A DNA stretch of 64,000 bases from assembly GCF_001417955.2 (NCBI RefSeq), contig NZ_LKTM01000002.1:55421-119420 (forward strand), read 5' to 3'. Of the stretch, positions 46,744 to 57,499 are shown piece by piece. Each line of letters begins with the position of its first letter. Positions within the stretch are counted from its first letter, which is position 1. The notes under the pieces are model-generated. The model saw only the letters and a program-made list of their open reading frames with translations. It did no database searches and was not told where the DNA came from. This DNA is from Mycobacterium gordonae (GTDB lineage: Bacteria > Actinomycetota > Actinomycetes > Mycobacteriales > Mycobacteriaceae). Both the position numbers and the translations under genes were made by a program.

Positions 46744-48894
46744 TCACCACCAACCGGTGATCGCCGCGATCTGCCGCCCCAGTTCCGGCGCGAGCGTCCG
46801 CATGTAGGTCGGCGTCAGGTGATGAGGATCCCGGTAGATCAGCACATTTCCCTCGACCGCGCGACAGGTGTCGGGCCGGCAGATCGCATCCGATAAGTCG
46901 ATCGGTTTCAGTAGCGGGAACTGCGCCACGAAGTCGAGGGTGCCGTTGTGATCGGACAACAGATCGGATCGCTTGACCCCGCAGGATTCCGAGTTGCCGG
47001 CCTTGGCCAGGCAGTCCGCCGGGTTGAAGGGTTGCCCGTCCTTTACCAGCCACGGCGTGTCGCGTACCCCGAGGATCGGAATGTTGTTGTCGGACAACGT
47101 TTGCCAGATCCCGATATAGGTGGCGGGCATGACGTCACCGGACCTGATGTTCCAGGGCCTGGTCGAGGTGGTGAACACGTAGTCCGGACGATCGGTGACC
47201 AGCTTGGCCATCGTCGTCTCGACCCACTCCCGGCACTGCGGATAGGGCGCGTTGTTGCCCATGATCAGCGGGACCTGTTCGGTCGACAACGCGCAGCCCA
47301 TCTTGAGGTAGGTCACCACCTTGAAGTGGTGTAACCGCCCGAGCAGGTCCAGCGCGGGCAGCCAGTGCTCGGCATGCGATCCGCCCGCCAGCGCAATGGT
47401 CCGGGGCGCATCGGTGTCGCCGTAGGTGCAGTTGACCACCGTCGGGTTGACGAAGTCGCTGATGCACCCGTCTTTGGTGGAGGCGGGAAGATCCTCCTTG
47501 ACTTCCAGCACCGTGGGCCGCATCCGCAGTTTGGGCACCCGCACGTGGTTGACCAGGGCGCGCGCGCCCGGGTAGTCGGCCGCGCTGAGTCCACTGAGTT
47601 CCTTGCCGCCGGCGCGCTCGGCGACCAGGTGTTCGCGCCAGGTGAACGACGTCGCGGTCAAGGTGACGCCGAGCAGCGCCACCACCGATCCCAAAGCGAT
47701 GGATGGCCGGCGCAACCTCGACTGCCACGAAACCGGCGCAGCCGGTGCCGTGGATGCGCGGTAACGCAACGGGTCTTCGACGTGGCGGGTGGTCAGGTAC
47801 GCCAGTGCCCCCGATACCAGCAGCACCCCCATCCCCTCGAAGAAGTTGGCCTGCCGGTGACCGGTGTAGGAGAGCCAGAAGATCAGCAGCGGCCAATGCC
47901 ACAAATACAGGGAGTAGGCCATCGCGCCGAGGGTCACCAGCGGTCCCACCGCCAGCATCCGGTTGGGCAGGGGCATCCGGCCTCGGGTGGCAGGATCGGC
48001 GGCCATATTGGCCCCGGCCATGATCATCAGCATCGCCGCGCCTACCGGCACCAGCGCCCAGGGGCCGGGGAACTCCTGCACGCCGTCGATCAGGGCGCCG
48101 CACGACAGGATCGCGGCCAGCGCCACCGTGGCGACCACCGTCCGCAGCCACATCGGCCAGCGGATGTACGGGACCACCGCACCCACCAGAGCGCCCAGCA
48201 GCAGTTCCCAGGCCCGCGCGAAGCTGTTGTAGTAGGCGGTCGCCTGATAGGCCTGGTGGGCGATGATCGCGTACACGAACGACGCCACGGTCAGCGCGCT
48301 CAGCAGCACCACGAAGACGGTCCGCAGGTGCCTGCCGAGGGGCTTGCGCAACAAGTAGGCGACCGCGGCGATCACCAGCAGGAACGCCAGGTAGAACTGG
48401 CCCTGCACCGACATCGACCAGATGTGCTGCAACGGACTGACAGCTTCGCCGGCGCGCAGGTAGTCCGCGGCTGAGTTGGCCAGCTCCCAGTTCTGGTAGT
48501 AGCCAAGGCTGGCCAGGCTCTGGTCGGCGAACGCCTCCCAGCGGGTCTGCGGCTGGATCAGGACGGTGAGCAGAGCGCAGGCAGCCAGCACCACGACCAG
48601 CGCCGGCAGCAACCGGCGGATCAGCCGGACCACCTCGGTTGCCGGGGACAACTTCGCCCCCAGCCCCGCGCGCAGCACCTTGCCGCCGAAGAAGAACCCG
48701 GACAAGGCCAGGAAGACGTCGACTCCACCGGACACCCGGCCGAACCAGATGTGGAAGGCGGCGACCAGGGCGATCGCGATGCCGCGCAGACCGTCGAGAT
48801 CGTGCCGGTAGAACCCCGACGAGCGCGTGCCCATGCCGCCGGACTGCGCGGAGGCAGCCGGGGTCCGGGGCAGCGTCGGTGTCGGCATGGTCAT
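46744..48894 (-). CDS. Membrane acyltransferase (acyltransferase-3/SGNH fusion, Rv1565c type)
   Basis: A 716-residue OafA-like protein. Residues about 30-400 hold some ten membrane helices of the acyltransferase-3 fold, with FYRHDLDGLRGIAIALVA, FHIWFGRVSGGVDVF and the late LYLWHWPLLIF motif. Residues about 450-716 are an outward SGNH-like domain (ALAGGSHAEHWLPAL with the serine block; DPHHLTPTYM with the Asp/His block). It should O-acylate an envelope glycan or lipid. The ATG at 48894 is preferred; the frame runs to 48936 through the upstream hairpin. It sits between treX and ripD in the same direction, as in M. tuberculosis. Confidence 0.92.
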   Translation of the reverse strand: MTMPTPTLPRTPAASAQSGGMGTRSSGFYRHDLDGLRGIAIALVAAFHIWFGRVSGGVDVFLALSGFFFGGKVLRAGLGAKLSPATEVVRLIRRLLPALVVVLAACALLTVLIQPQTRWEAFADQSLASLGYYQNWELANSAADYLRAGEAVSPLQHIWSMSVQGQFYLAFLLVIAAVAYLLRKPLGRHLRTVFVVLLSALTVASFVYAIIAHQAYQATAYYNSFARAWELLLGALVGAVVPYIRWPMWLRTVVATVALAAILSCGALIDGVQEFPGPWALVPVGAAMLMIMAGANMAADPATRGRMPLPNRMLAVGPLVTLGAMAYSLYLWHWPLLIFWLSYTGHRQANFFEGMGVLLVSGALAYLTTRHVEDPLRYRASTAPAAPVSWQSRLRRPSIALGSVVALLGVTLTATSFTWREHLVAERAGGKELSGLSAADYPGARALVNHVRVPKLRMRPTVLEVKEDLPASTKDGCISDFVNPTVVNCTYGDTDAPRTIALAGGSHAEHWLPALDLLGRLHHFKVVTYLKMGCALSTEQVPLIMGNNAPYPQCREWVETTMAKLVTDRPDYVFTTSTRPWNIRSGDVMPATYIGIWQTLSDNNIPILGVRDTPWLVKDGQPFNPADCLAKAGNSESCGVKRSDLLSDHNGTLDFVAQFPLLKPIDLSDAICRPDTCRAVEGNVLIYRDPHHLTPTYMRTLAPELGRQIAAITGWW

Positions 48895-48909
48895 CGCTAA
48901 CTTACCGAA

Positions 48910-48945
48910 AACCGCCGCTGCTCCTTTGCGGAGCAAGCGGCGGTT
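48910..48945 (-). terminator. Strong hairpin between ripD and the acyltransferase gene
   Basis: On the minus strand AACCGCCGC-T-TGCTCC pairs with GGAGCA-GCGGCGGTT around a GCAAA loop, about 15 pairs with one bulge, followed by TTTTC. A second hairpin (CCCGGG-AAAG-CCCGGG) lies just upstream at 48954-48970. Together they suit a terminator or attenuator after ripD, which would uncouple it from the downstream acyltransferase. There is only a short T-tract, as is usual in mycobacteria. Confidence 0.65.
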
Positions 48946-48972
48946 GGGGAGATCCCGGGAAAGCCCGGGCGT

Positions 48973-49875
48973 TTACCGCGGAGCGGTGACGGCGGGCGCC
49001 GGTTGCGCCGGCATCAGCTGCAGCGGCGGCTGCGGCGTCGGAACCAGCGGGGCCGCCGGCTGGGGGATCACCTGCTGCAGTGGTGGCACCTGCGCCTGTT
49101 GCTGCAATGGTGCCTGCTGGACCGGTGCCTGCTGGCCGGGGATCGTCTGGGCCGGGGCCTGTTGGCCGGGGATCGTCTGGGCCGGGGCTTGCTGGCCGGG
49201 GATCGTCTGGGCCGGGGCCTGTTGGCCGGGGACGGTCTGGGCCGGGGCCTGTTGGCCGGGCACCGCTTGGGCCGGGGCCTGCTGGCCGGGGACGGTCTGG
49301 GCCGGGGCCTGTTGGCCCGGCACCGTCTGAGCCGGAGCCTGCGGCGCCGGCTGCACCGGTCCCGTCTGCAACGAATTGGTGCCCAGGATCCGGACCAGGT
49401 ACGGCGACATACCGGTGGCGCGCACGGGCGAAACCTGGACCACATCGCCGACCTCGAGCATCTGGCCGTTTCCGAGGTACATCGCCACGCTCTGGGTGCC
49501 TTCGGGCCCGTAGAAGATCAAGTCGGCCTTGCGGGCCTGCTGGGGCAACACCCGCTCGCCGACCCGGTACATCTGACCCGAGGAGCGCGGCAGCTTGAGC
49601 CCGGCGCCGGCGTAGGCGTACTGCATCAGGCCCGAGGCGTCGAAGCCGACGGTGTTGATGCCCGAACCGGTGCCGCGGGTGGGGCCGGTGACCCCGCCGC
49701 CGGCCCAGGAGAACGGCACGCCGCGCTGCGAGAGTCCCCGCGCGATGACGGTGTCGGCCATCTGTTGGTAGTCGTTGGTTCGGGTGTACGGATCTGCGGA
49801 GGCGATCCCCGCGACAGTCGCCATCGGCGCCACGAACATCACCAGCCCGATCGCGAAGGCGTAGACGCGTTTCAT
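48973..49875 (-). CDS. ripD: RipD-like secreted peptidoglycan-binding protein, inactive NlpC/P60
   Basis: A 300-residue secreted protein. A signal peptide (cleavage after about Ala27) leads to an NlpC/P60 domain at about 35-165. The catalytic Cys is Ala80 in FDASGL and the catalytic His is Ser129 in TQSVAMYLGNG, the same two losses known in M. tuberculosis RipD (Rv1566c), which binds but does not cut peptidoglycan. After residue 170 comes a Pro/Gln-rich tail with seven copies of the decapeptide QQAPAQTVPG or close variants, longer than the M. tuberculosis tail (230 residues in total). The ATG at 49875 follows GAGGGA. The role as a wall-binding scaffold is from the family. Confidence 0.93.
   Translation of the reverse strand: MKRVYAFAIGLVMFVAPMATVAGIASADPYTRTNDYQQMADTVIARGLSQRGVPFSWAGGGVTGPTRGTGSGINTVGFDASGLMQYAYAGAGLKLPRSSGQMYRVGERVLPQQARKADLIFYGPEGTQSVAMYLGNGQMLEVGDVVQVSPVRATGMSPYLVRILGTNSLQTGPVQPAPQAPAQTVPGQQAPAQTVPGQQAPAQAVPGQQAPAQTVPGQQAPAQTIPGQQAPAQTIPGQQAPAQTIPGQQAPVQQAPLQQQAQVPPLQQVIPQPAAPLVPTPQPPLQLMPAQPAPAVTAPR
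49131..49340. repeat. 30-bp tandem repeat array inside ripD, seven units
   Basis: Seven in-frame 30-base units, each coding for QQAPAQ followed by TVPG, AVPG or TIPG, with few base changes between units. The core CTGGGCCGGGGCCTGTTGG recurs through the array. Near-identity at the DNA level points to recent slippage or recombination, so the copy number probably varies between strains. The encoded tail should be extended and disordered, spacing the domain within the cell wall. Confidence 0.9.
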
Positions 49876-50199
49876 TTCGTTCCCTCGTTTCCTGGGGCCG
49901 GATGGCCCCTCTGTGCCTCAGCGCGGTGACCGCGCGCATCCGCGCCGTTCAGGTGCGAAGGGCCGCCTCTTCGGGGCCGAGCGCCGCTGGACTTGATGGG
50001 TGAGCCCTCCGGGTTAGCCCGGGTGAAATCACACCAGTCACTACAGACACTTTGACAACAGAGATAAGTGACCGCCAGAGTGGCGAAACATTATTTGTAG
50101 GAACGTGACCGGACGGTGATTGAGAGGGTCAATCTCGTGACGGCAGTTGTGATTTCGATCTCAAAGACGTTGCTGCCGCGTGATGTTGCGCGAGCCGGG
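49876..50199. other. 324-base leader/intergenic region upstream of ripD
   Basis: No protein gene is seen. On the minus strand a hairpin GGGGCC-N4-GGCCCC (49894-49909) lies just before the ripD ribosome site, and CGCCA-N3-TGGCG forms another further upstream near 50075. The ripD leader could be up to about 200 bases long and structured. I looked for a c-di-AMP (ydaO) aptamer, as seen before some actinobacterial wall hydrolase genes, and could not match its conserved blocks. The far part is the 3' end of the small membrane gene. Confidence 0.5.
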
Positions 50200-50616
50200 T
50201 CAGCGCCCGAAAGTGTTGCTGAAATCGGTCAGAGCATGGCCCGCCACCGAAGCCAGGCTCAGCACGCCGACCGCGACGATCGGCCAGAAGGACATGTACC
50301 AGCCCTTCACCAGCGAGACGAACGGGCCGAGCAGGGCGGCGGTCCCGGCCGCACCGATGCCGCCCCACACCAGTGGGTAGATGTAGTAGTTCAACCCGAA
50401 TGGCACCATCGGGCAGTCATCGCCCTGGCAGACGTTGTCGGTGAAGGCAAACAGGCGGGTCGGCCAACTGGTCATGGTGACCACGACGATCAGCAACCCC
50501 AACAGCACGAACATGGTGATGACGTCCCAGGGAACCAGGCGCAGCCTGATGACTCGCGGGCCGGCTGCCTCCTCCAGGTCCTTGTCCGAGTCTTGGGACT
50601 GATCCGGTGCCGTCAT
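50200..50616 (-). CDS. Small membrane protein (Rv1567c type)
   Basis: A 138-residue integral membrane protein from the ATG at 50616; an ATG at 50625 is an alternative. A charged N-terminus of about 28 residues precedes a helix ([20 protein letters not shown]), an outside loop with two cysteines ([14 protein letters not shown]) and two further helices separated by [11 protein letters not shown]. The second half matches M. tuberculosis Rv1567c, which is annotated shorter (94), so that annotation may miss the N-terminus. Function unknown. It is divergent from bioA across a 61-base gap. Confidence 0.82.
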   Translation of the reverse strand: MTAPDQSQDSDKDLEEAAGPRVIRLRLVPWDVITMFVLLGLLIVVVTMTSWPTRLFAFTDNVCQGDDCPMVPFGLNYYIYPLVWGGIGAAGTAALLGPFVSLVKGWYMSFWPIVAVGVLSLASVAGHALTDFSNTFGR

Positions 50617-50634
50617 GCCCTGCATGCTTCCCGA

Positions 50635-50647
50635 TGAACAGGTTTTC
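50635..50647. promoter_or_regulatory. Candidate BioQ-like site before bioA
   Basis: TGAACAGGTTTTC lies in the 61-base gap before bioA. The mycobacterial biotin repressor BioQ binds a palindrome that I remember as TGAAC-N3-GTTAC, so only the left half fits well. A similar sequence (TGAACACCATTTC) precedes bioB at 60039-60051, which makes a shared regulator more credible. TAAGGT ends 8 bases before the bioA GTG and may be the -10 box of a leaderless transcript. Confidence 0.35.
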
Positions 50648-50677
50648 TGCGACCGCAACCGACTAAGGTCGGCTTTC

Positions 50678-51991
50678 GTGGCAGCGGCCGGACGAGCTAA
50701 AGCCGGGTTGACGCCCGCGCAGATCAGCGCGATCGACGCCGCTCATCTGTGGCACCCGTACAGCACGATCGGCAGCGAGGCGATACCGCCGGTGGTGGCG
50801 GTCGCGGCGCGTGGGGCCTGGCTGACGCTGGTCCGCGACGACCACCCGGTCGAGGTGCTGGATGCGATGAGCTCCTGGTGGACCGCCATTCACGGTCACG
50901 GACACCCGGTGCTGGATGCCGCGATGACCGCTCAGCTGGGCACCATGAACCACGTCATGTTCGGTGGCCTGACGCACGAGCCGGCGGCCCGGTTGGCCCA
51001 ACTGCTTGTGCAGATCACCCCGGCCGGGCTGGACACCGTGTTCTTCAGCGACTCGGGCTCGGTGTCGGTGGAGGTCGCCGTCAAGATGGCGCTGCAGTAC
51101 TGGCGCAGCCTGGACCAACCGGGCAAGCATCGCCTGATGACGTGGCGCGGGGGCTACCACGGCGACACCTTCACGCCGATGAGCGTCTGCGACCCCGAGG
51201 GCGGCATGCACTCGCTGTGGGCCGACGTGCTGGTGCCGCAGGTCTTCGCCCCGCAGGTGCCGCGCGACTACGACCCCGCCTACAGCGCGGCATTCGAGGC
51301 CCAACTTGCCGAACACGCCGCCGAGTTGGCCGCCGTCATCCTCGAGCCCGTCGTGCAGGGGGCGGGCGGGATGCGCTTTCACGACCCGCGTTACCTCGCC
51401 GATCTGCGCGATATCTGCCGTCGGCACCGGGTGCTGCTGATCTTCGACGAGATCGCCACCGGATTCGGTCGCACCGGTGAGCTGTTCGCCGCCGACCATG
51501 CCGGCGTCAGCCCGGACATCATGTGCGTCGGCAAGGCCCTCACCGGCGGGTACCTCAGCCTGGCCGCCACCCTGTGCAGCACGGAGATCGCCCACACCAT
51601 CAGCACAGGTGCGGCCGGTGCGCTGATGCACGGGCCGACGTTCATGGCCAACCCGCTGGCGTGCGCGGTGTCGGTGGCCAGCGTCGAGGTGTTGCTGGGC
51701 CAGGACTGGCGGTCCCGCGTGGCCGATATCGCCGCCGGGCTGACCGAGGGACTGGAACCGGCCCGCGCGCTGCCGGGCGTGACCGACGTGCGGGTGTGTG
51801 GGGGGATCGGCGTCATCGAGTGCGACCGGCCGGTCGATCTGTCGGTGGCCACGCCCGCGGCACTCGACGGTGGGGTGTGGCTGCGCCCGTTCCGCAACCT
51901 GGTCTACGCGATGCCGCCCTATATCTGCACGCCCGGCGAGATCGCACAGATCACCTCGGCGATGGTTCAGGTTGCGCGGCTCGTAGTCTGA
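50678..51991 (+). CDS. bioA: Adenosylmethionine--8-amino-7-oxononanoate aminotransferase
   Basis: PLP enzyme that makes 7,8-diaminopelargonate, using S-adenosylmethionine as amino donor, in biotin synthesis. From the GTG at 50678 it has 437 residues, exactly the M. tuberculosis BioA (Rv1568) length; the longer frame from 50615 overlaps the divergent gene. [10 protein letters not shown] is the substrate-side start, [10 protein letters not shown] the phosphate-binding block, [13 protein letters not shown] carries the cofactor Asp and VGKALTGGY the PLP lysine. It is followed 6 bases later by bioF and then bioD, one operon. Confidence 0.97.
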   Translation: MAAAGRAKAGLTPAQISAIDAAHLWHPYSTIGSEAIPPVVAVAARGAWLTLVRDDHPVEVLDAMSSWWTAIHGHGHPVLDAAMTAQLGTMNHVMFGGLTHEPAARLAQLLVQITPAGLDTVFFSDSGSVSVEVAVKMALQYWRSLDQPGKHRLMTWRGGYHGDTFTPMSVCDPEGGMHSLWADVLVPQVFAPQVPRDYDPAYSAAFEAQLAEHAAELAAVILEPVVQGAGGMRFHDPRYLADLRDICRRHRVLLIFDEIATGFGRTGELFAADHAGVSPDIMCVGKALTGGYLSLAATLCSTEIAHTISTGAAGALMHGPTFMANPLACAVSVASVEVLLGQDWRSRVADIAAGLTEGLEPARALPGVTDVRVCGGIGVIECDRPVDLSVATPAALDGGVWLRPFRNLVYAMPPYICTPGEIAQITSAMVQVARLVV

Positions 51992-51997
51992 TCAGCG

Positions 51998-53143
51998 ATG
52001 AAGTCAACCGAGACGTCCCCGCTGGCCTGGCTGGAAGCGGTGGAGGCGCAGCGCCGGGAGGCCGGGCTGCGCCGTTCCCTGCGGCCACGGCCCCCGGTCA
52101 GCACCGAACTCGACCTGGCCTCCAACGACTACCTCGGTCTGTCACAGCACCCTGACGTCATCGACGGCGGAGTCCAGGCGCTGCGGGTCTGGGGTGCCGG
52201 TGCCACCGGTTCGCGGCTGGTCACCGGCGACACCGAACTGCACGCCCAGTTCGAGACCGAGCTCGCCGACTACGTCGGCGCCGCCGCGGGACTGGTGTTC
52301 TCCTCGGGCTACACCGCCAACCTGGGTGCCGTCGTGAGCCTGTCCGGCCCGGGCTCACTGCTGGTGTCCGACGCCTACTCGCACGCCTCGCTGGTCGACG
52401 CCTGCCGGCTGTCGCGCGCGCGGGTGGTGGTGACGCCCAATCGCGATGTGGCCGCTGTCGATGCGGCCCTGGCGTCGCGTGCCGAGGAGCGTGCCGTCGT
52501 CGTCACCGACTCGGTGTTCAGTGCCGACGGGGCTCTGGCGCCGCTGCGCGAACTGCACGAGGTGTGCCGCCGGCACCGTGCGCTGCTGATCGTCGACGAA
52601 GCGCACGGCCTCGGTGTGCGCGGCGGCGGTCGCGGCCTGTTGCACGAGGTCGGGCTGGCGGGTTCATCCGACGTGGTGGTCACGACGACGCTGTCCAAGG
52701 CACTGGGCAGTCAGGGCGGCGTGGTCCTCGGCCCGGCCGAGGTGCGGGCGCACCTGATCGACGCGGCGCGGCCGTTCATCTTCGACACCGGCCTGGCCCC
52801 CGCCGCGGTGGGCGCGGCGCTGGCCGCGCTGGACATTCTGGAGGCCGAACCGTGGCGGCCCGCGGCGGTGCTCGGCCATGCCGCCGATTTGGCCCGGGTC
52901 TGTGGTGTCGCCGAGGTTCCGCAGTCGGCGGTGGTGTCGGTCATTCTGGGTGACCCGGAGGTCGCGCTGGCGGCGGCGACCGCCTGCCTGGATGCGGGTG
53001 TCAAGGTGGGCTGCTTCCGGCCGCCGACCGTCCCGAGGGGGACATCCCGGCTGCGGCTGACCGCGCGCGCCTCGCTGAGCGCCGACGAACTCGACCTGGC
53101 GCGGCGCGTGCTCGCCGAGGTGCTCTCGAGCGTCCGCCGTTGA
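51998..53143 (+). CDS. bioF1: 8-amino-7-oxononanoate synthase
   Basis: Condenses pimeloyl-ACP or pimeloyl-CoA with alanine, the step before BioA. It has 381 residues of the alpha-oxoamine synthase fold. [12 protein letters not shown] near 41 and [14 protein letters not shown] near 70 are substrate motifs, [11 protein letters not shown] near 200 has the cofactor Asp and [13 protein letters not shown] near 230 the PLP lysine. The ATG at 51998 is 6 bases after the bioA stop; the 3' end overlaps bioD by 4 bases. Equivalent to M. tuberculosis Rv1569. Confidence 0.96.
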   Translation: MKSTETSPLAWLEAVEAQRREAGLRRSLRPRPPVSTELDLASNDYLGLSQHPDVIDGGVQALRVWGAGATGSRLVTGDTELHAQFETELADYVGAAAGLVFSSGYTANLGAVVSLSGPGSLLVSDAYSHASLVDACRLSRARVVVTPNRDVAAVDAALASRAEERAVVVTDSVFSADGALAPLRELHEVCRRHRALLIVDEAHGLGVRGGGRGLLHEVGLAGSSDVVVTTTLSKALGSQGGVVLGPAEVRAHLIDAARPFIFDTGLAPAAVGAALAALDILEAEPWRPAAVLGHAADLARVCGVAEVPQSAVVSVILGDPEVALAAATACLDAGVKVGCFRPPTVPRGTSRLRLTARASLSADELDLARRVLAEVLSSVRR

Positions 53144-53814
53144 CGGTCCTGGTCGTCACCGGCACCGACACCGGCGTCGGAAAGACGATCGCGACCGCGG
53201 CGCTGGCGTCCTGCGCCCGCCAACTCGGTGTCGACGTGGCGGTGTGCAAACCCGCCCAGACCGGCACCGCTGACGGCGACGACGACCTGGCCGAGGTAGG
53301 CCGGCTCTCCGGCGTCACCGAGCTGGCCGGCCTGGCGCGCTATCCGTTGCCCATGTCGCCGGTGGCCGCGGCCGGGCAAGCCGGCATGTCGCTGCCCAGC
53401 CGCGAGGAGGTGCTGGCGCTGATCCGCCGGCTGGACCGGCCAGGGCGGTTGACGCTGGTGGAGGGCGCCGGCGGGCTGCTGGTGGAACTCGCCGCGGCGG
53501 GCGTCACCCTGCGAGATCTGGCCAGGGACCTCGACGCGGCCGCGCTGGTGGTGGCCCGGGCCGGCCTGGGCACCCTCAATCACACCGCGCTGACCCTGGA
53601 AGCGCTTGCCGCACAGAATATTTCATGCGCTGGTTTGGTGATCGGCAGCTGGCCGGATCGGCCGGGCCTGGTCGAGAGCTCCAACCGGTCGGCGCTGGAA
53701 CGGTTGGCCCCGGTGCGGGCGGCGCTGCCGGCCGGCGCAGGCGCCGCAGGTGACTTCGCGGCAATCAGTGCGGCGGCGTTCGACGGTGACTGGGTGAGGT
53801 CCCTGGTGTCCTGA
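53140..53814 (+). CDS. bioD: Dethiobiotin synthetase
   Basis: ATP-dependent ring closure of diaminopelargonate with CO2 to dethiobiotin. It has 224 residues. GTDTGVGKT at 8-16 is the P-loop, KPAQTGT near 37 holds the second nucleotide-binding Lys and [11 protein letters not shown] near 108 the third conserved block. The start is a TTG at 53140 whose last bases overlap the bioF stop (TTGA), so translation is coupled; the N-terminus then matches the family (M. tuberculosis Rv1570, 226 residues). The next gene begins on its stop codon. Confidence 0.95.
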   Translation: MTVLVVTGTDTGVGKTIATAALASCARQLGVDVAVCKPAQTGTADGDDDLAEVGRLSGVTELAGLARYPLPMSPVAAAGQAGMSLPSREEVLALIRRLDRPGRLTLVEGAGGLLVELAAAGVTLRDLARDLDAAALVVARAGLGTLNHTALTLEALAAQNISCAGLVIGSWPDRPGLVESSNRSALERLAPVRAALPAGAGAAGDFAAISAAAFDGDWVRSLVS

Positions 53815-54332
53815 TGGCGCATTCCATCGAACTGCTCTTCGACCCCGACACCGAAGCCGTGCTGCGGGGCATGTGGGACGACTTGGGCGCGCTGAAAAAA
53901 GCGGGCCTGCCTATCCGGATCCCGCCCGGCCGTCCGCATGTGACGGTGGCGGTGGCCCAGCGCATCGACGCCGAGGTCGACGAACTGCTGACTCCGGTGG
54001 CGCGCGAGTTGCCGTTGCGCTGCGTGGTCGGCGCACCCGTGTTGTTCGGCCGGGGCAACGTTGTGCTCACCCGGTTGGTCGTGCCCTCGCGCGAACTGCT
54101 GGACCTGCACGCCGAGGTGCATCGGCTGTGCGGTCCGCACCTGGTGCCGGAGCCGATGGCCAACAGCCTGCCCGGCCAGTGGACGGCACATGTCACGCTG
54201 GCGCGCCGGATGGAGGCCGCGCATCTGGCTGCGGCGCTGGCCATTGCGGGCCGGCAGGCGCAGTTCGACGGCCGCCTCGCAGGGTTGCGCCGCTGGGACG
54301 GCGATCAGCGCGTCGAGTATCCGCTCGGCTGA
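53814..54332 (+). CDS. 2H phosphoesterase / 2'-5' RNA ligase-like protein (Rv1571 type)
   Basis: A 172-residue two-histidine phosphoesterase fold. The two active-site HxT motifs are PHVTVAV near residues 41-47 and AHVTLAR near 123-129, about 80 apart as the family requires. Relatives open cyclic phosphates or act on small RNA ends; the true substrate here is unknown. It matches M. tuberculosis Rv1571, which also follows bioD. The ATG at 53814 overlaps the bioD stop (TGATG), so it is the last gene of the bioA operon, although no biotin role is known. Confidence 0.88.
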   Translation: MAHSIELLFDPDTEAVLRGMWDDLGALKKAGLPIRIPPGRPHVTVAVAQRIDAEVDELLTPVARELPLRCVVGAPVLFGRGNVVLTRLVVPSRELLDLHAEVHRLCGPHLVPEPMANSLPGQWTAHVTLARRMEAAHLAAALAIAGRQAQFDGRLAGLRRWDGDQRVEYPLG

Positions 54333-54334
54333 CG

Positions 54335-56056
<1,722 letters not shown>

Positions 56057-56161
56057 CCCTAATCTCCAAGCGGTCATACGAAGCCATACGTCGCGGTAGC
56101 TTCGAGGCGGACTCAGACACCGAACTGTAGCCCCGCTCCCGCGGTCATGCGGTGTTTCGGT

Positions 56162-57499
56162 TCATCCCCCGAACAGCAGGTACAACCCCATGAAGGTATA
56201 GCCGACCATCACCAGCATCATGGTGAGCTGCCCGGTCAGCTGATGTGCCGATGGCAGCATCCGCAGCGCCTTGTCGTGCGCGGCGATGACCGCCACGATG
56301 TGCCCGGTGACCACGCAGGTCACCTTGATGGTGGATAGGACGGCGGGGTGCATCGACAGGATGTAGGCGACCTGCCAGTCCCTGCTGAGCGGGTCGGCCA
56401 GCGCGATCACCGCCTGCTGGCCGCGCTCCACCAGATAGGTCAGGTAATGCGCGAAGATGTAGCCGACCACGATCGGGATCAGCGAATGTGCCATCTGGCC
56501 GGGCAGGGCCCGCCGCTGCTCGGCGTCTACGCCGCCCGTCGCCCGCGCTGCCAGTGAAAACGTCAGTGCCACAATGGAAATGAACACCGTCAGACCGACT
56601 GTGCGCAGCGCCGACGACGTCACCGTCTCCGGCACCCCGTGCGCTCCGCGCGCGACCCCGTCGGCGAAATTGCGCCAGGTCGGCGACGCCGAGAAACTGT
56701 CGAATGCCGTGGAGCCGAGCAGCACCGCCAGCACCATCACCACACCGGGCCGCACCGGCAGTGACGGCAGGTGGTCGAACGGGTTGCCGACGACGATCTT
56801 GCCGGTCTCGCGATTACGCCAGAACGGGGACAACCGGGACACGGCCATGCTGTAGACGCCGAACGGGTCCACCCGCGCCAACCAGCGCTGCCCGCACAAC
56901 CACGCGCCGGCGAACAGCACGACGCCGTAGACCAGTAGCCAGACCTTCACCGCGAACACCGAGGCCGAGTCGGGACTGGCCAGCTCCATCCAGACGAACG
57001 CGAACAGACCCAGAGCGGCCGGACGGTAACCCCAGCTCTCGGGATAACGGATCCGGGGCCGAGAAAAACGCTCCGGCAGGCACCGGCGCAAAACGACGTA
57101 GACCGTCCGTACCGGGGACACGACCCGCCACACCGGCCCGAAAACCAGCGACAGCGCCACCAGCCCGACCCACAACAGGACGTAGAACGCGCCGAGCAGA
57201 CCGTTGGCCTGTGTCTGCGGGCCGAACAACCCGGCCAGCAGCACCCACGCCGCGAACAGCAACGCCAGGCCCGCCACCAACCAGCGGGTGAGGCGGGCGT
57301 CAACCACCGTCGTCACCACGTCCGGCAGGGCGTGTCCCGGCTTGGCCGGATCGAACCGGGGCCGCTTCCACGCCAGGGCGACCAGCGCGAACGTGAACGT
57401 CAGTGCCCACGCCGCACCGATCAGCGCGAAGGTATAGGGAACCGGGAGGTCGTTCGACCCGCCGAGGCCGTGCGCCAGCACCGCGCCGGCACTGGTCAC
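56162..57499 (-). CDS. Polytopic membrane protein, last gene of the cupredoxin-like operon
   Basis: A 445-residue integral membrane protein with about ten helices. Conserved features include the start GLGGSNDLPVPYTFALIGAA, GPVWRVVSPVRTVYVVLRR in a loop and, late, IFAHYLTYLVERGQQAVI and MHPAVLSTIKVTCVVTGHIVAVIAAHDKAL with histidines inside helices that could bind metal or haem. Relatives in actinobacteria are sometimes labelled fenitrothion hydrolase, a name I would not trust. It overlaps the lipoprotein gene upstream by 4 bases, so the two are coupled. A role in metal handling or respiration is only a guess. Confidence 0.8.
   Translation of the reverse strand: MTSAGAVLAHGLGGSNDLPVPYTFALIGAAWALTFTFALVALAWKRPRFDPAKPGHALPDVVTTVVDARLTRWLVAGLALLFAAWVLLAGLFGPQTQANGLLGAFYVLLWVGLVALSLVFGPVWRVVSPVRTVYVVLRRCLPERFSRPRIRYPESWGYRPAALGLFAFVWMELASPDSASVFAVKVWLLVYGVVLFAGAWLCGQRWLARVDPFGVYSMAVSRLSPFWRNRETGKIVVGNPFDHLPSLPVRPGVVMVLAVLLGSTAFDSFSASPTWRNFADGVARGAHGVPETVTSSALRTVGLTVFISIVALTFSLAARATGGVDAEQRRALPGQMAHSLIPIVVGYIFAHYLTYLVERGQQAVIALADPLSRDWQVAYILSMHPAVLSTIKVTCVVTGHIVAVIAAHDKALRMLPSAHQLTGQLTMMLVMVGYTFMGLYLLFGG

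Noticed and set aside
49131..49340. Tandem array as a CRISPR or mobile element
   Set aside because: The units are in-frame codons of the RipD tail with no spacers.
49876..50115. c-di-AMP (ydaO-type) riboswitch before ripD
   Set aside because: GC hairpins are present, but the conserved ydaO blocks could not be aligned by eye in either half of the region.
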